From: Eubacteriaceae bacterium
GTDB taxonomy: Bacteria; Bacillota; Clostridia; Eubacteriales; Anaerofustaceae
Assembly (NCBI GenBank): GCA_017551505.1
Contig: JAFZLL010000024.1
Coordinates: 1-44,456 of the forward strand
Direction: 5' to 3'
Length of the DNA: 44,456 nucleotides
Shown: positions 33,301 to 41,106 of the stretch, piece by piece
How the letters are laid out: the number at the start of each line of letters is the position of its first letter
Position numbering within the stretch: position 1 is the first letter of the stretch
Notes under the pieces: model-generated
Told to the model about the DNA's origin: nothing
Seen by the model: the letters and a program-made list of their open reading frames with translations, nothing else
The model's database searches: none
Translations under genes and position numbers: made by a program

Positions 33301-34078
33301 CCTCGCGCCCGAGTTCCTTCCTCGCCTCAAGGTATTCTCCGTATGCGCGCTGCAACTTATCGTCGGAAAATTCTATATCGTCGATGATGGTATTGAAAGT
33401 CGTGTGGCGGCAGTGGTCGGACCAGTAGGTGTCGATGACCTTGATCTCGGTTATCGTCGGTTCCCTGTGCAGGGACTCGAAATAATCGCGGCACATCCTG
33501 AGGTCGTCCACATCCATTGCCAGGTCCCTCTCGCGGATGAATCCGGCCATCCTCTCCTCGCCGAACCCGCAGAACCCTTCGATCACTTCCACGTCTGCCG
33601 GAGTGTCGTAGGCGAAGTCGAGGTTGTCAGGCTTCTCCATAGAGGTGAGGCGGCTGTCGACCGGGTTGATTACGTGCTTCTTTATGCGCTCGACGTCATC
33701 TTCGCTCAGCTCCCCGTAAAGGACGTATACCTTGGCAGTCTTTACCGTGGGACGCTCGAGACGGGACATGATCTGTATGCACTGGGCCGCGGAATCCGCC
33801 CTCTGGTCATACTGTCCGGGCAGGTATTCCACTGCGAAGACCGCTGCGGCTCCCTCGGTGTCGATGTCCTCGGAGTATTCATCCACCTGCGGTTCCGCAA
33901 AGATGCTGGTCACGCTTTTTTCAAACAGATCCTCGCTGAGCCCCTGGGCGTCATAACGGTTGACGAGCCTCAATTCCCTTAATCCCGTTATGCCGAGGAA
34001 AGTGCGTATCTCCTCCTTCAGGTTCTTGGCCTCTACAGCCAGCTCGCCGCGTTTCTCAACATATACCCTGTAAACCAT
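30383..34078 (-). CDS. purL: Phosphoribosylformylglycinamidine synthase, single chain
   Basis: 1231 residues. It makes FGAM from FGAR, ATP and glutamine (step 4 of purine synthesis). The N-terminal PurS-like part is MVYRVYVEKRGELAVEAK, the synthetase core includes DTYWSDHCRHTTF, FKNETHNHPTEIEPFGGAAT and CNDFGAGGVSVAIGEL, and the C-terminal class I glutaminase has VFPGTNCEYDSA, the nucleophile Cys near 1072 (MLGICNGFQ) and His/Glu near 1202/1204 (GHTERTGEN). This is the large fused form rather than separate PurS/PurL/PurQ. Its ATG shares one base with the purD stop (TAATG), so translation is coupled. Confidence 0.96.
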   Translation of the reverse strand: MVYRVYVEKRGELAVEAKNLKEEIRTFLGITGLRELRLVNRYDAQGLSEDLFEKSVTSIFAEPQVDEYSEDIDTEGAAAVFAVEYLPGQYDQRADSAAQCIQIMSRLERPTVKTAKVYVLYGELSEDDVERIKKHVINPVDSRLTSMEKPDNLDFAYDTPADVEVIEGFCGFGEERMAGFIRERDLAMDVDDLRMCRDYFESLHREPTITEIKVIDTYWSDHCRHTTFNTIIDDIEFSDDKLQRAYGEYLEARKELGREGKPVCLMDIGTIAAKMLKAQGMLDALDESDEINACTVKIKVNVNGSPEDWLLLFKNETHNHPTEIEPFGGAATCIGGAIRDPLSGRSYVYAAMRVTGAGDPLTPVEETLEGKLPQRKLVTGAAAGYSSYGNQIGLATGIVDEVYNEGYVAKHMEVGAVLGAAPAENVVRLEPQPGDVVILLGGRTGRDGIGGASGSSKAHTTASLETCGAEVQKGNAPEERKLQRLFRKKEAARLIKRCNDFGAGGVSVAIGELSDGVDIDLDRVPKKYEGLDGTELAISESQERMAVVVAAGDADEFISYADSENLEATIVATITDKGRMTMHWRGKTIVDLDRSFLSTNGAEKHITIRTAVPAGYDRHLAGSFAERYIAIAGDLNVCSKRGLAERFDSTIGARSVLMPFGGRYQRTPIQAMVHKLPVEHGDTDTVSVMSYGYNPTISEADPFSGAYLAVTESLTKLAASGASLDDTYLTFQEYFGKPGNSPERWGAPLSALLGAFKAQSGFKVAAIGGKDSMSGTFEHIDVPPTLISFAVTTGTAGEIKGGEFKAPGHELIWLKPEYDGSGLPEAQSVRDLCAKACELMKSGKAVGAYSIGYGGIAEAVMKMAIGNMIGFRFADGIDMSDIFSYRYGSLVLEMAEHTHEGIRLGETTERRAIILGKDEIALGELVSVYEGKLEEVYPCNIVTSDEKIPAYTAGAAERILPRRGTGRAGVLIPVFPGTNCEYDSAMAFEKAGIEPTVFVINNLTAAKTAESVAEFARHIARNQIIMIPGGFSGGDEPEGSGKFITAFFRNAEISDKVNELLKERDGLMLGICNGFQALIKLGLVPFGEIIDADENCPTLTFNTIGRHQSKLVDIRIASNRSPWLMKTKVGEVYTVPISHGEGRFIITDELLGDIAGRGQIATQYVDKMGDPTNDIQFNPNGSMRAIEGITSPDGRIFGKMGHTERTGENLYKNVPGRYDMGLFASAAEYFK

Positions 34079-35346
34079 TATCGTTTCGCCTCCAGCGCTC
34101 TTTTGCCTATATCCCTGCGGTAATATGCGTTCTCGAACCTTATCTTCCTGGCCTGTACATATGCAGTATCGATGGCCTCCCTCAGCGTCGGGGCCGTCAC
34201 GGTCACGCCGAGCACTCGCCCTCCGGAAGTGACGAGCTTCCCGTCGGCCTCCTTTACCCCCGCGAAGAATACCTCGGCCTCGAGGCCCTTATCGATCACG
34301 ACAGGATAGCCTGTCCTGTATTCGCCGGGATAGCCTTCGCTCGCCATGATGACGCAGCAGGCCGCCCCCCTGTCGTTCACGACCTCCGTTTCCTCCAGGG
34401 TGCCGTACCTGACCGCCTTCATTATCGTGAACAGGTCGCTTTTGAGCAGAGGCAGGGTCACCTGCGCTTCGGGATCGCCGAAGCGGCAGTTGTACTCTAT
34501 GACCTTGGGCCCCTGGGGGGTCAGCATGAGCCCGAAATACAGGCAGCCCCTGAAGGTGCGCCCTTCGGCGTTCATCGCATTCACCGTCGGAAGGAATATC
34601 GTCTCCATGCAGGTCTTTTCGATGTCCGGGGTGTAATAGGGGTTCGGCGCGATGGTGCCCATACCGCCGGTGTTGAGTCCTTCGTCATTGTCGAGGGCCC
34701 TCTTATGGTCCATCGAGGAGATCATCGGTTTGACCGTCTTGCCGTCCGTAAAGGCAAGGACGGACACCTCGGGGCCGGTCAGGAATTCTTCCACGACGAC
34801 GTGCGCCCCGCTTTCGCCGAATTTCCTGTCCTCCATGATGGATCTGATCGCTTCGCGCGCCTCGTATTCATCGGCGGCGATTATGACGCCCTTGCCCTTG
34901 GCAAGGCCGTCGGCCTTTATGACGGTGGGATACGTGTTTTTCCCCTTGATATATTCAAAAGCCTTGGCGGGATCGTCAAATACCTCGTAATCCGCCGTAG
35001 GTATGCCGTACTTTTTCATCAGCCCTTTGGAGAATACCTTGCTGCCCTCGATCTCGGCAGCCTTCTTGTCCGGCCCGAAGCACGGCACCCCGGCAGCCTC
35101 AAGGGCATCCACCATCCCCATGACCAGCGGATCATCGGGGGCGACTACGGCGAACTCGATCCTGTTGTTCACCGCGAAATCCACCATCCCGGGGATATCG
35201 TCCGCGGCAACGCCCACGCATACGGCGTCCTTCGCAATCCCCGCATTCCCGGGCAGCGCGTACAGCTCGGTTATCTCGGAGGACTCTTTCAGCTTCTTGA
35301 TGATGGCGTGCTCGCGGCCGCCTGAGCCGACTACCATTACTCTCAT
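34078..35346 (-). CDS. purD: Phosphoribosylamine-glycine ligase
   Basis: 422 residues. It joins phosphoribosylamine and glycine with ATP to form GAR. The N-terminus MRVMVVGSGGREHAI is the PurD signature and fixes the start at ATG 35344-35346, with GGGG 9 bases upstream; the frame is open for 17 more codons but without homology. The ATP-grasp part shows TYPTVIKADGLAKGKGVIIA, MISSMDHKRALDNDEG and the loop NTGGMGTIAPNPYY; EYNCRFGDPEAQ holds metal-binding residues. Only purD and purL are here; the other pur genes must be elsewhere. Confidence 0.96.
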   Translation of the reverse strand: MRVMVVGSGGREHAIIKKLKESSEITELYALPGNAGIAKDAVCVGVAADDIPGMVDFAVNNRIEFAVVAPDDPLVMGMVDALEAAGVPCFGPDKKAAEIEGSKVFSKGLMKKYGIPTADYEVFDDPAKAFEYIKGKNTYPTVIKADGLAKGKGVIIAADEYEAREAIRSIMEDRKFGESGAHVVVEEFLTGPEVSVLAFTDGKTVKPMISSMDHKRALDNDEGLNTGGMGTIAPNPYYTPDIEKTCMETIFLPTVNAMNAEGRTFRGCLYFGLMLTPQGPKVIEYNCRFGDPEAQVTLPLLKSDLFTIMKAVRYGTLEETEVVNDRGAACCVIMASEGYPGEYRTGYPVVIDKGLEAEVFFAGVKEADGKLVTSGGRVLGVTVTAPTLREAIDTAYVQARKIRFENAYYRRDIGKRALEAKR

Positions 35347-35479
35347 TTTCAGACCCCTTATATTCTTTTTTATTGCGATCATTGCAGGCGCGGCCAAGTG
35401 GACAGATGGACCGCACCCAATTTAATATACTACTCTTTGCCCTTAATTACCACCAGGGAGGGAAGAATAATCGCGGCGG

Positions 35480-35518
35480 GAGATAATAAAAGAGAAGAGG
35501 CTGCAGCTTCTTCTCTTT
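35480..35518 (-). terminator. Terminator of the MFS transporter gene
   Basis: AAAGAGAAGA (35489-35498) and TCTTCTCTTT (35509-35518) with an inner GCTGCAGC make a long hairpin, followed on the minus strand by TTTTATTAT. It begins 26 bases after the transporter stop. Confidence 0.8.
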
Positions 35519-35544
35519 ATAATAAGCCTGACATGCCCGGCGCT

Positions 35545-36969
35545 TCAGCCCTGCCGTGCCTCGCCGGCTTCCCTTCTTGCATTTTCCCTGGCATAGAATA
35601 CCGCGTCTTCATCCTTGATCTTGTAGCCTGCCAGTATCACGAGCCCGATAATGCGGGTGACCAGCGGGACGAAGCAGTAGATATCCATGAAAAGATCGGC
35701 GAATCTCGTGAAGTCCGGGGACGTCCTGTCTATGACGCCGTCCAGCATCATCTGGTTGAAACGGTCGAAACCTATCCATGCGAGCACATAGCCGGACAGA
35801 CTGCGCCCGATGAGGCGTCCGATCTTCATCAGGATATTGGACATCGAAACGCACAGGGTCCTGTAGTCCCTGCCCGTCTTGTAATAGCCGTATTCGCCGA
35901 TATCCAGGTAATAATTGATACCGAAACCCGCCGTAAGGTAATTGAAAGCGGAGGAGACCACCGAGAATGCAGTCATGAACCATATGCTCTTCAGCCCTGT
36001 ATATCTTAAGGCGATATACAGGACGGCGCCGAGGCCGATAGACAGCTTCATGGCCTTGATCTTCCCCATCTTCCTGCCTATGGACGGGATGAACAGCGAG
36101 AACAGGAACCCCACGAAGGTGGTGATCCCGGATGAGACGGAGTAATACTGGTACTTGTCCATAATAAGCTTCCAGTAATACATGCCCATCCCGCCGACTA
36201 TCAGCATGCCCACCTGGCGCACCAGCTGGCTGGCCGCGTAGACGATCATCTGGTCATTGCCCGCTATGGCATCCCACATATCCTTCACGGAGTATTTCTT
36301 TTCCGGCGCGGCGGAGGAGGCCTGTTCGTCGTATTCCCGCGTGTATCTGGTCAGTATCGTGGTCCCGAGAACGAGCGCGAGACAGTATATCGCGCACACT
36401 ATGGTATAGCCGCTCGCCTCGTTGCCGGAAAGCCTCCCGAAGAAGGTGATCAGAGGGAGCGTCGAGAAGCTCAGGATTATGGTCCCGGCAGCGGAGACCT
36501 GGGCCCTCCTGGTGGTCAGGCGGATGCGGTCCTCCATATTGAATCCGCCTATGGCGGCTATTATGCCGTTCTGGGCGGTGGACATGAAGTTCATGGAACC
36601 GTGCATGGTGATATAGCACACCGATATCACGATCATCCTCACTGCCAGGGACAGCCCGGAGGTATCGATGAACTGCCCCACTGCGCCGAACATGACGAAC
36701 CAGCGGAAGAAATTCAGCCAGGGCAGGTATTTGCCCTTCTTGAATTTAACGATGTCTATGAGCCCTCCCGCCAGCAGGCTGAGGATGATATCCAGGGTCA
36801 TGGAGACCAGGTATACGGTAGCCATCATCGCCGCCGTGATGCCGAGATATGTGGTCATGAAGATGGACAGATATGTGTCCGGTATGTGTATCGCGTAGCT
36901 CTGGAACGTGGCAGCGGCCGCATAAGCGTTTACCGCGGCATTGGAGATGCTCTTCCTCTCTTGTTTCAT
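35545..36969 (-). CDS. MFS transporter, glycoside-pentoside-cation symporter type
   Basis: 474 residues, about 12 membrane segments. GPH-type features are the polar AYAAAATFQSYAIHIPDTYL opening, the cytoplasmic loop with AGGLIDIVKFKKGKYLPWLN and the second-half MGKIKAMKLSIGLGAVLYIA. These carriers take up sugars, glucuronides or other small solutes with H+ or Na+. The start at ATG 36967-36969 is supported by AGAGGT 9 bases upstream; the frame extends 16 codons further without a ribosome site. It is divergent from the URO-D-type methyltransferase, so it may import that enzyme's methylated substrate. The substrate cannot be read from the sequence. Confidence 0.88.
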   Translation of the reverse strand: MKQERKSISNAAVNAYAAAATFQSYAIHIPDTYLSIFMTTYLGITAAMMATVYLVSMTLDIILSLLAGGLIDIVKFKKGKYLPWLNFFRWFVMFGAVGQFIDTSGLSLAVRMIVISVCYITMHGSMNFMSTAQNGIIAAIGGFNMEDRIRLTTRRAQVSAAGTIILSFSTLPLITFFGRLSGNEASGYTIVCAIYCLALVLGTTILTRYTREYDEQASSAAPEKKYSVKDMWDAIAGNDQMIVYAASQLVRQVGMLIVGGMGMYYWKLIMDKYQYYSVSSGITTFVGFLFSLFIPSIGRKMGKIKAMKLSIGLGAVLYIALRYTGLKSIWFMTAFSVVSSAFNYLTAGFGINYYLDIGEYGYYKTGRDYRTLCVSMSNILMKIGRLIGRSLSGYVLAWIGFDRFNQMMLDGVIDRTSPDFTRFADLFMDIYCFVPLVTRIIGLVILAGYKIKDEDAVFYARENARREAGEARQG

Positions 36970-37000
36970 TTCAGATATACCTCTTTGCAATAATAAATTG

Positions 37001-37006
37001 ATTATA
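37001..37006 (-). promoter_or_regulatory. -10 box of the MFS transporter
   Basis: Consensus TATAAT on the minus strand 32 bases before the ATG. The -35 region (TTGTTC at 16 bases) is poor, suggesting activator dependence or weak transcription. Confidence 0.45.
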
Positions 37007-37060
37007 AAATATTTCATACCACGAACAAAGTGCTGAAACGGCAGTTAGCAGCACCGGCCC

Positions 37061-37080
37061 TGTTGACAGCCCGGTCAACA
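37061..37080. promoter_or_regulatory. Operator-like palindrome over the methyltransferase -35 box
   Basis: TGTTGAC (37061-37067), six bases, GTCAACA (37074-37080): a perfect 7-base inverted repeat that contains the TTGACA box of the plus-strand promoter. A repressor bound here would block RNA polymerase. It differs from the TetR-type boxes at the right edge, so another regulator is expected. Confidence 0.6.
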
Positions 37081-37091
37081 TGATATATAAT
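37063..37091 (+). promoter_or_regulatory. Consensus sigma-A promoter of the URO-D-type methyltransferase
   Basis: TTGACA (37063-37068), exactly 17 bases, TATAAT (37086-37091): both boxes perfect. The start would be near 37098, giving a leader of about 60 bases. Confidence 0.9.
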
Positions 37092-37156
37092 ATATTCAGA
37101 TTCAAATAAATATTCAATATTATCCGCGTAAGGGGCGGATGGAAAGGGAGTATCAT

Positions 37157-38272
37157 ATGACTTACAAAAGACCGGTGTATGATGAGAACGCACCGATGGA
37201 AGAGACCGCGATGGCCTTTTCCAACGCAAAAGTGAAGATCCCCAAGATCACCGATTACCCGATGGATGTAAGGGAAAACTTTTTCCGCGCGGCGGAAAGG
37301 AACCACCCGATGTGGGTCCCCATATCCACGACGGACATGCAGAACGTGAGCACGATGGAGGTCACCAACGTTCCTTCGGCCGGCCCGGGCGGCGGAGGCT
37401 CGATGTGGGGCTCCCAGGAAAGGATGGACTTCACGGATGACTTCGGCTGCGTCTGGACATATGTTCCTTCGGCGGGAGGGCCGATGCTGAACATCAACGT
37501 ACCGCCGGTAGTATCGGATATCACCAAGTGGGAAACACAGGTGAAGTTCCCCGACCTGAGCAAGAACGACTACATAGGCGCACAGGAAAACTTCGTCAAA
37601 AACACATGGAACAGGAATAAGGTCACGCACATCAACATCGGGCAGAGCTGCACGGAAAGGCTCGTAGCTCTGATGGGCGGATATGCTCAGGCGATGGTGG
37701 CGATGGCGGAGGAGCCCGAGGCCGTCGCAGATTTCCTTATGGCCTTCGCTGATTTCACGATCGAATCCTATGACAAGATGACCCAGCTGTGGACGCCGGA
37801 TTTCGTGACCTACCACGATGACTGGGGCACAGAGAGGAACACCTTCTTCTCGGAGCAGTTCATGGAGGATATGGTATTCGAACCCCACAAAAAGATCATC
37901 AGCCACATCAAGAGCAAGGGCAGGACGAAGTTCGAGCTGCACTGCTGCGGCAACATCAAGAGGTTCGTGCCTTACATGATCGAGCTCGGCATCGACTTCA
38001 TGCAGATCCAGAGAAGGGCCAACGATATGCCCGCCTTCAAGGAAAAGTGGGGCGATCAGATCGGCATGAACGCAGGGCTCGAAGGAATAGACAGGACACA
38101 GCCGGTCTCCAAGGAGCAGCTCTTCGACGCGATCCACAAGACCGTCGATATCTACGCACCGAAAGGCGGCCTGTACACCTCCGTGTATTCGCAGGATCCG
38201 AAACTTCAGTATGAAGGAACGATGGAGCTTTACTATTACAGCAGAGAGCTGTATGATAAAGAAAACGCTTGA
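37157..38272 (+). CDS. URO-D-family corrinoid methyltransferase (MtaA/O-demethylase type)
   Basis: 371 residues. It has the uroporphyrinogen-decarboxylase TIM barrel used by Zn-dependent methyltransferases that move methyl groups to or from corrinoid proteins. FVTYHDDWGTERNTFFSEQF (about 217-236) is the family signature, and FELHCCGNIKRF gives the zinc pair His262-x-Cys264. The usual third ligand, a Cys near the C-terminus, is not seen; the matching region reads GGLYTSVYSQ. The N-terminal 30 residues and a Gly-rich GPGGGGSMWGS loop (76-86) are extra. The start at ATG 37157 has AAAGGGAG 7 bases upstream. With its divergent carrier it probably demethylates an imported methoxy or methylamine compound. 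It is not a heme-pathway HemE. Confidence 0.88.
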   Translation: MTYKRPVYDENAPMEETAMAFSNAKVKIPKITDYPMDVRENFFRAAERNHPMWVPISTTDMQNVSTMEVTNVPSAGPGGGGSMWGSQERMDFTDDFGCVWTYVPSAGGPMLNINVPPVVSDITKWETQVKFPDLSKNDYIGAQENFVKNTWNRNKVTHINIGQSCTERLVALMGGYAQAMVAMAEEPEAVADFLMAFADFTIESYDKMTQLWTPDFVTYHDDWGTERNTFFSEQFMEDMVFEPHKKIISHIKSKGRTKFELHCCGNIKRFVPYMIELGIDFMQIQRRANDMPAFKEKWGDQIGMNAGLEGIDRTQPVSKEQLFDAIHKTVDIYAPKGGLYTSVYSQDPKLQYEGTMELYYYSRELYDKENA

Positions 38273-38287
38273 TCGCTTAAAAATGCT

Positions 38288-38318
38288 CCCGCGCGCTGTC
38301 AGGCGCGCGGGTTTTTTT
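38288..38318 (+). terminator. Strong terminator after the methyltransferase
   Basis: CCCGCGCGC (38288-38296), loop TGTCAG, GCGCGCGGG (38303-38311), then seven T. The ribosome site of the next gene begins only a few bases later. Confidence 0.9.
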
Positions 38319-38333
38319 ATTTGGGAGGACGTT

Positions 38334-38969
38334 ATGGCAGTGGAATTCAAAACTTACATCCCGGAAAACGGGGAGATCAGAGCCGCCGTTTACCTGATCG
38401 GGGACAAAGGCGGCGAGCAGTTCGCCAAATATCCGGAAAACGGGGTGATGATAGTCTGCGTTTCGGGCATCGACTGGAACAGGGACCTTTCGCCGTGGGA
38501 AGCGCCGCGGGCCTTCAAAGGCGAGGAGGATTTCTCCGGCGGGGCGGACCGGTTCGCCGGGATACTGGAGGATACCGTCATCCCGCAGGCCGAGGAAGGG
38601 CTCGCCATCAAGGAAAGGTATATCGCCGGATACTCTCTCGCAGGGCTCTTCGCGGCCTACGCGCCTTTCGTGACGGACAGGTTCACCGGCTTCGCGTCTG
38701 TCTCCGGTTCCATGTGGTATGACGGCTTCATCGATTTTATAAAGACACACGAGACTGCCGTGCCTGTGAAGAAAGCTTACTTTTCATTGGGGGACAGGGA
38801 GAAGAATACGAGGAACCAGAGGATGGCTGTGGTCGAGGACTGCGCCGAAGCAGCCTGCGCGCTCTTCATGGAACGCGGCGCGTCTGCGGTATTCGAGCTC
38901 AATGAAGGCAACCACTTCAAGGACGAGCAGCTCAGGGTGCTCAAGGGCATCGATTTCCTGGTCGGATAA
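38334..38969 (+). CDS. Small alpha/beta-hydrolase esterase
   Basis: 211 residues. The nucleophile elbow AGYSLAG (G-x-S-x-G, near residues 103-109), an Asp in YFSLGDREKNTR and a His in ELNEGNHFKDEQ complete a hydrolase triad; the sequence recalls enterochelin-esterase-like and acyl-esterase proteins but is shorter. No signal peptide. GGGAGG lies 5 bases before ATG 38334. It lies 61 bases after the URO-D-type gene with a strong terminator between, so it is either weakly read through or has a promoter inside the upstream gene. It might remove an ester from the imported substrate; that is a guess from position. Confidence 0.8.
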   Translation: MAVEFKTYIPENGEIRAAVYLIGDKGGEQFAKYPENGVMIVCVSGIDWNRDLSPWEAPRAFKGEEDFSGGADRFAGILEDTVIPQAEEGLAIKERYIAGYSLAGLFAAYAPFVTDRFTGFASVSGSMWYDGFIDFIKTHETAVPVKKAYFSLGDREKNTRNQRMAVVEDCAEAACALFMERGASAVFELNEGNHFKDEQLRVLKGIDFLVG

Positions 38970-39046
38970 GACCAGTCTTTTTTGAAACGCGCCGGACAGG
39001 GGACGTACATCCCGTGCCCGGTCTGCGGAGCGCAAAAAAAAAACGG

Positions 39047-39117
39047 AGCGGGCGAAGGGAATCGAACCCTCGTAATCGGCTTGGGAAGCCGACGCTCTGC
39101 CATTGAGCTACGCCCGC
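39047..39117 (-). tRNA. tRNA-Gly (anticodon CCC)
   Basis: 71 bases fold into a full cloverleaf on the minus strand: acceptor GCGGGCG with CGCCCGC, D stem GCTC with GAGC, anticodon stem TCGGC with GCCGA around loop TTCCCAA, and T arm with TTCGATT. Anticodon CCC reads GGG. The discriminator is T and CCA is not encoded (CCG follows). A run of ten T follows directly on the same strand and probably ends transcription. Confidence 0.96.
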
Positions 39118-39174
39118 GTGTATACCGCTGTAGCCATAATACGTCACGGCGGTGTTTTTTTCAAGGATATTCTG

Positions 39175-39963
39175 TCATTTGACGATATATATCTTCAATG
39201 CCCTGCGTCCGAACACTATGGCCTCCCCGTGGGTATTGAAGAAGATATCTATACGGTTACCGCTGATCGCGCCTCCCCTGTCCTGCACCTCGAAGACCCT
39301 GTCGAAATAAGGTATGTATACCAGCGTGCCGAAAGGGATATCCTTTGCAGCGGCCAACGTGTATCCCGCAGTCGCCCTTGAACCGTTCGCGGTGATGCCA
39401 GATGCGTTTTCGCCGCAGCATATCTCGCAGGGGCAGTATCCGGAAGCGTTGACATCCATCTCCCTGACAACCTCGTAGATGCCTGCGGGCGTCTCTATCA
39501 GCCCTCCCGAAGGGACTGAAAAATGCTGGGACTTTCCGCGGAAGGAATAGCCCGTGGCCTTTTCCCTTGCGAGCAGTTTGGCATTGGCCTGCCTGCGGGC
39601 ACGGGCAAAAGCTTCCATGGCCGAGAGCTCCATCTGACCCGATATCCCGGTCACCGGGCCGGATATGTTCTCCGCAGAAAGAGAACCGCGCCGTATCTCT
39701 ATGATCTCGCCGTCACGGACATATTCCGAAAGAGGGGCGCTGAGGGTATCGGTGCTGTCCAACATGATGCCCGCGGCAGCCAGCGCATCGCCCACACGGC
39801 TCCCGTAGCCCAGCGAAACGACGGCCATATCGTTTCCGTCCATGACAGTTACCGACATGGCGCTGAGGGAAGAAAAGGTAAGCGCCGCCGAAACAGCGAT
39901 CAGCAGCGTGATGAGCACCGTGTATATGTATCTGGTTGCGTAGTCAGCGGAATTCAGCCTCAT
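39175..39963 (-). CDS. 3D-domain cell-wall protein (YabE/YuiC-like)
   Basis: 262 residues. One N-terminal membrane helix (IYTVLITLLIAVSAALTFSS, about 13-32) places it outside the cell. A small beta domain like the DUF348 modules of wall proteins (VVSLGYGSRVGDALAAAGIM) follows, then a helical linker, and from about 170 a double-psi barrel 3D domain: GITANGSRATAGYTLAAAKD, PFGTLVYIPYFDRVFEVQDR, GNRIDIFFNTHGEA with the Asp residues typical of lytic transglycosylase-like members. Two Cys pairs (YCPCEICCGEN) sit just ahead. It lacks the G5 domain of full YabE. No Shine-Dalgarno is seen before the ATG. A peptidoglycan-remodelling role is inferred from the family. Confidence 0.88.
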   Translation of the reverse strand: MRLNSADYATRYIYTVLITLLIAVSAALTFSSLSAMSVTVMDGNDMAVVSLGYGSRVGDALAAAGIMLDSTDTLSAPLSEYVRDGEIIEIRRGSLSAENISGPVTGISGQMELSAMEAFARARRQANAKLLAREKATGYSFRGKSQHFSVPSGGLIETPAGIYEVVREMDVNASGYCPCEICCGENASGITANGSRATAGYTLAAAKDIPFGTLVYIPYFDRVFEVQDRGGAISGNRIDIFFNTHGEAIVFGRRALKIYIVK

Positions 39964-40142
39964 GAGAGAATATTAATATCCATCCGATGAAAAAACAAGG
40001 AATAGGGGGAAAAATATCCGATTGAGCCGGGCAGGCGGATAAAAAGGACGAAGCACGAGGCAAATGCCCATAAGGCAGTTTTGAGGCAGTACCGATCCTG
40101 GCAGCTGCCCGGGCGATCGTAAATGCAGCAAAATACCTGTGT

Positions 40143-40148
40143 TATAAT
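40143..40148 (+). promoter_or_regulatory. -10 box of the radical SAM pair
   Basis: Consensus TATAAT about 48 bases before the GTG start. The -35 region is poor. Confidence 0.4.
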
Positions 40149-40195
40149 TTATGTACACACAAACCATTATGGAATAAAAGATGCGGAGATAAACT

Positions 40196-41098
40196 GTGAA
40201 GCCATCTATATTTTTGCATTTTGCCGCTTTCGGCATCAAGACGATCCTCTTCAGGAAGACTTCGCCGATCCTCGGCACTGTGATCGTGACAGACAGATGC
40301 AACCTGCATTGCAAGCACTGCTCCGTCAACAATATCACAGGGATCGTCCATCCGTATGAACAGATCAGACAGGAGATGCAGCAGCTGTTCGATATGGGCG
40401 TACGCATCCTGTTCTTCTGCGGCGGCGAGACATTCCTGTGGAAATACGGCGAACGCACGCTGAGAGACCTGGTCGTCGAAGCAAAGGAGATGGGGTTCCT
40501 CATCGTCAATGTCGTCACGAACGGCACGTTCCCCATCGACCTCCCGGAAGCAGACCTGATCCTGTTGAGCCTGGACGGAGACAGGCAGCGACATAATGAG
40601 ATCCGCGGAGACACCTACGATACCATCATGAAAAACATCGGCAACGCTACCGCGGACAATATATGCTTCTATATGGCTGTCAATCAGATCAACAAAGACT
40701 GCATACGTGATGTATGCATTACTGCCAGGGACACGAAAAACGTCCGCGCAGTATCGTTCAATTTCCATACCCCGTACCCGGACACGAAGGAACTGGCTCT
40801 GAGCAGGGAGGAAAAAGCCCGGTGCTGTGATATGATAGCCCAGATGATGAGGGAAGGAGCGCCGGTCTTCAACCTGAAGAGCGCGTTCCCTTATCTCATA
40901 GACAACCGGTTCCCTACCCCCTGCTATCAATGCGTGGTGATAGAGAACGGAAAGGTGTCTGTCTGCGGGCGCTGCATAGATATTCCAGGCCTCTGCGAGC
41001 AATGCGGATACTTCTTTGTCGCCGAATATACGCTGCTGTTCAGAGGCAATCCCAAAGTGATATTCGAGATGCTCAATACATACTTGAAGTACATTTAG
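40196..41098 (+). CDS. Radical SAM protein with C-terminal SPASM-like cysteine cluster
   Basis: 300 residues from GTG 40196; GGAG lies 7 bases upstream and no ATG fits. The radical SAM cluster site is Cys35-x3-Cys39-x2-Cys42 (TDRCNLHCKHC) and the SAM-binding motif is CGGE at 75-78. The C-terminus has six further cysteines: Cys243, 246, 257, 260, 267 and 270 (CYQC, VCGRC, LCEQC), like a SPASM/twitch site for auxiliary Fe-S. Such enzymes often modify peptides, sugars or cofactors; the substrate here is not evident. It overlaps functionally with the next gene: its TAG is part of that gene's ribosome-site region and only 8 bases separate them. Confidence 0.88.
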   Translation: MKPSIFLHFAAFGIKTILFRKTSPILGTVIVTDRCNLHCKHCSVNNITGIVHPYEQIRQEMQQLFDMGVRILFFCGGETFLWKYGERTLRDLVVEAKEMGFLIVNVVTNGTFPIDLPEADLILLSLDGDRQRHNEIRGDTYDTIMKNIGNATADNICFYMAVNQINKDCIRDVCITARDTKNVRAVSFNFHTPYPDTKELALSREEKARCCDMIAQMMREGAPVFNLKSAFPYLIDNRFPTPCYQCVVIENGKVSVCGRCIDIPGLCEQCGYFFVAEYTLLFRGNPKVIFEMLNTYLKYI

Positions 41099-41106
41099 GT
41101 GACGAT

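Noticed and set aside
31652-33982. Open frame of more than 770 codons on the strand opposite purL
   Set aside because: It lies wholly within purL, whose catalytic motifs are intact, and has no ribosome site or domain; it results from codon bias in a G/C-rich gene.
35347-35460. Purine riboswitch in the purD leader
   Set aside because: The conserved loop-loop sequences and three-way junction of that aptamer are not visible on the minus strand.
37157-38272. Heme-pathway uroporphyrinogen decarboxylase (HemE)
   Set aside because: The His-x-Cys zinc pair, the HDDWGT block and the transporter/methyltransferase setting fit corrinoid methyltransferases, and no other heme genes are present.
36971-38350. 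Long minus-strand open frame opposite the URO-D-type methyltransferase
   Set aside because: Composition rich in Arg, His and Leu without domains, and the plus-strand gene has promoter, ribosome site and family motifs.
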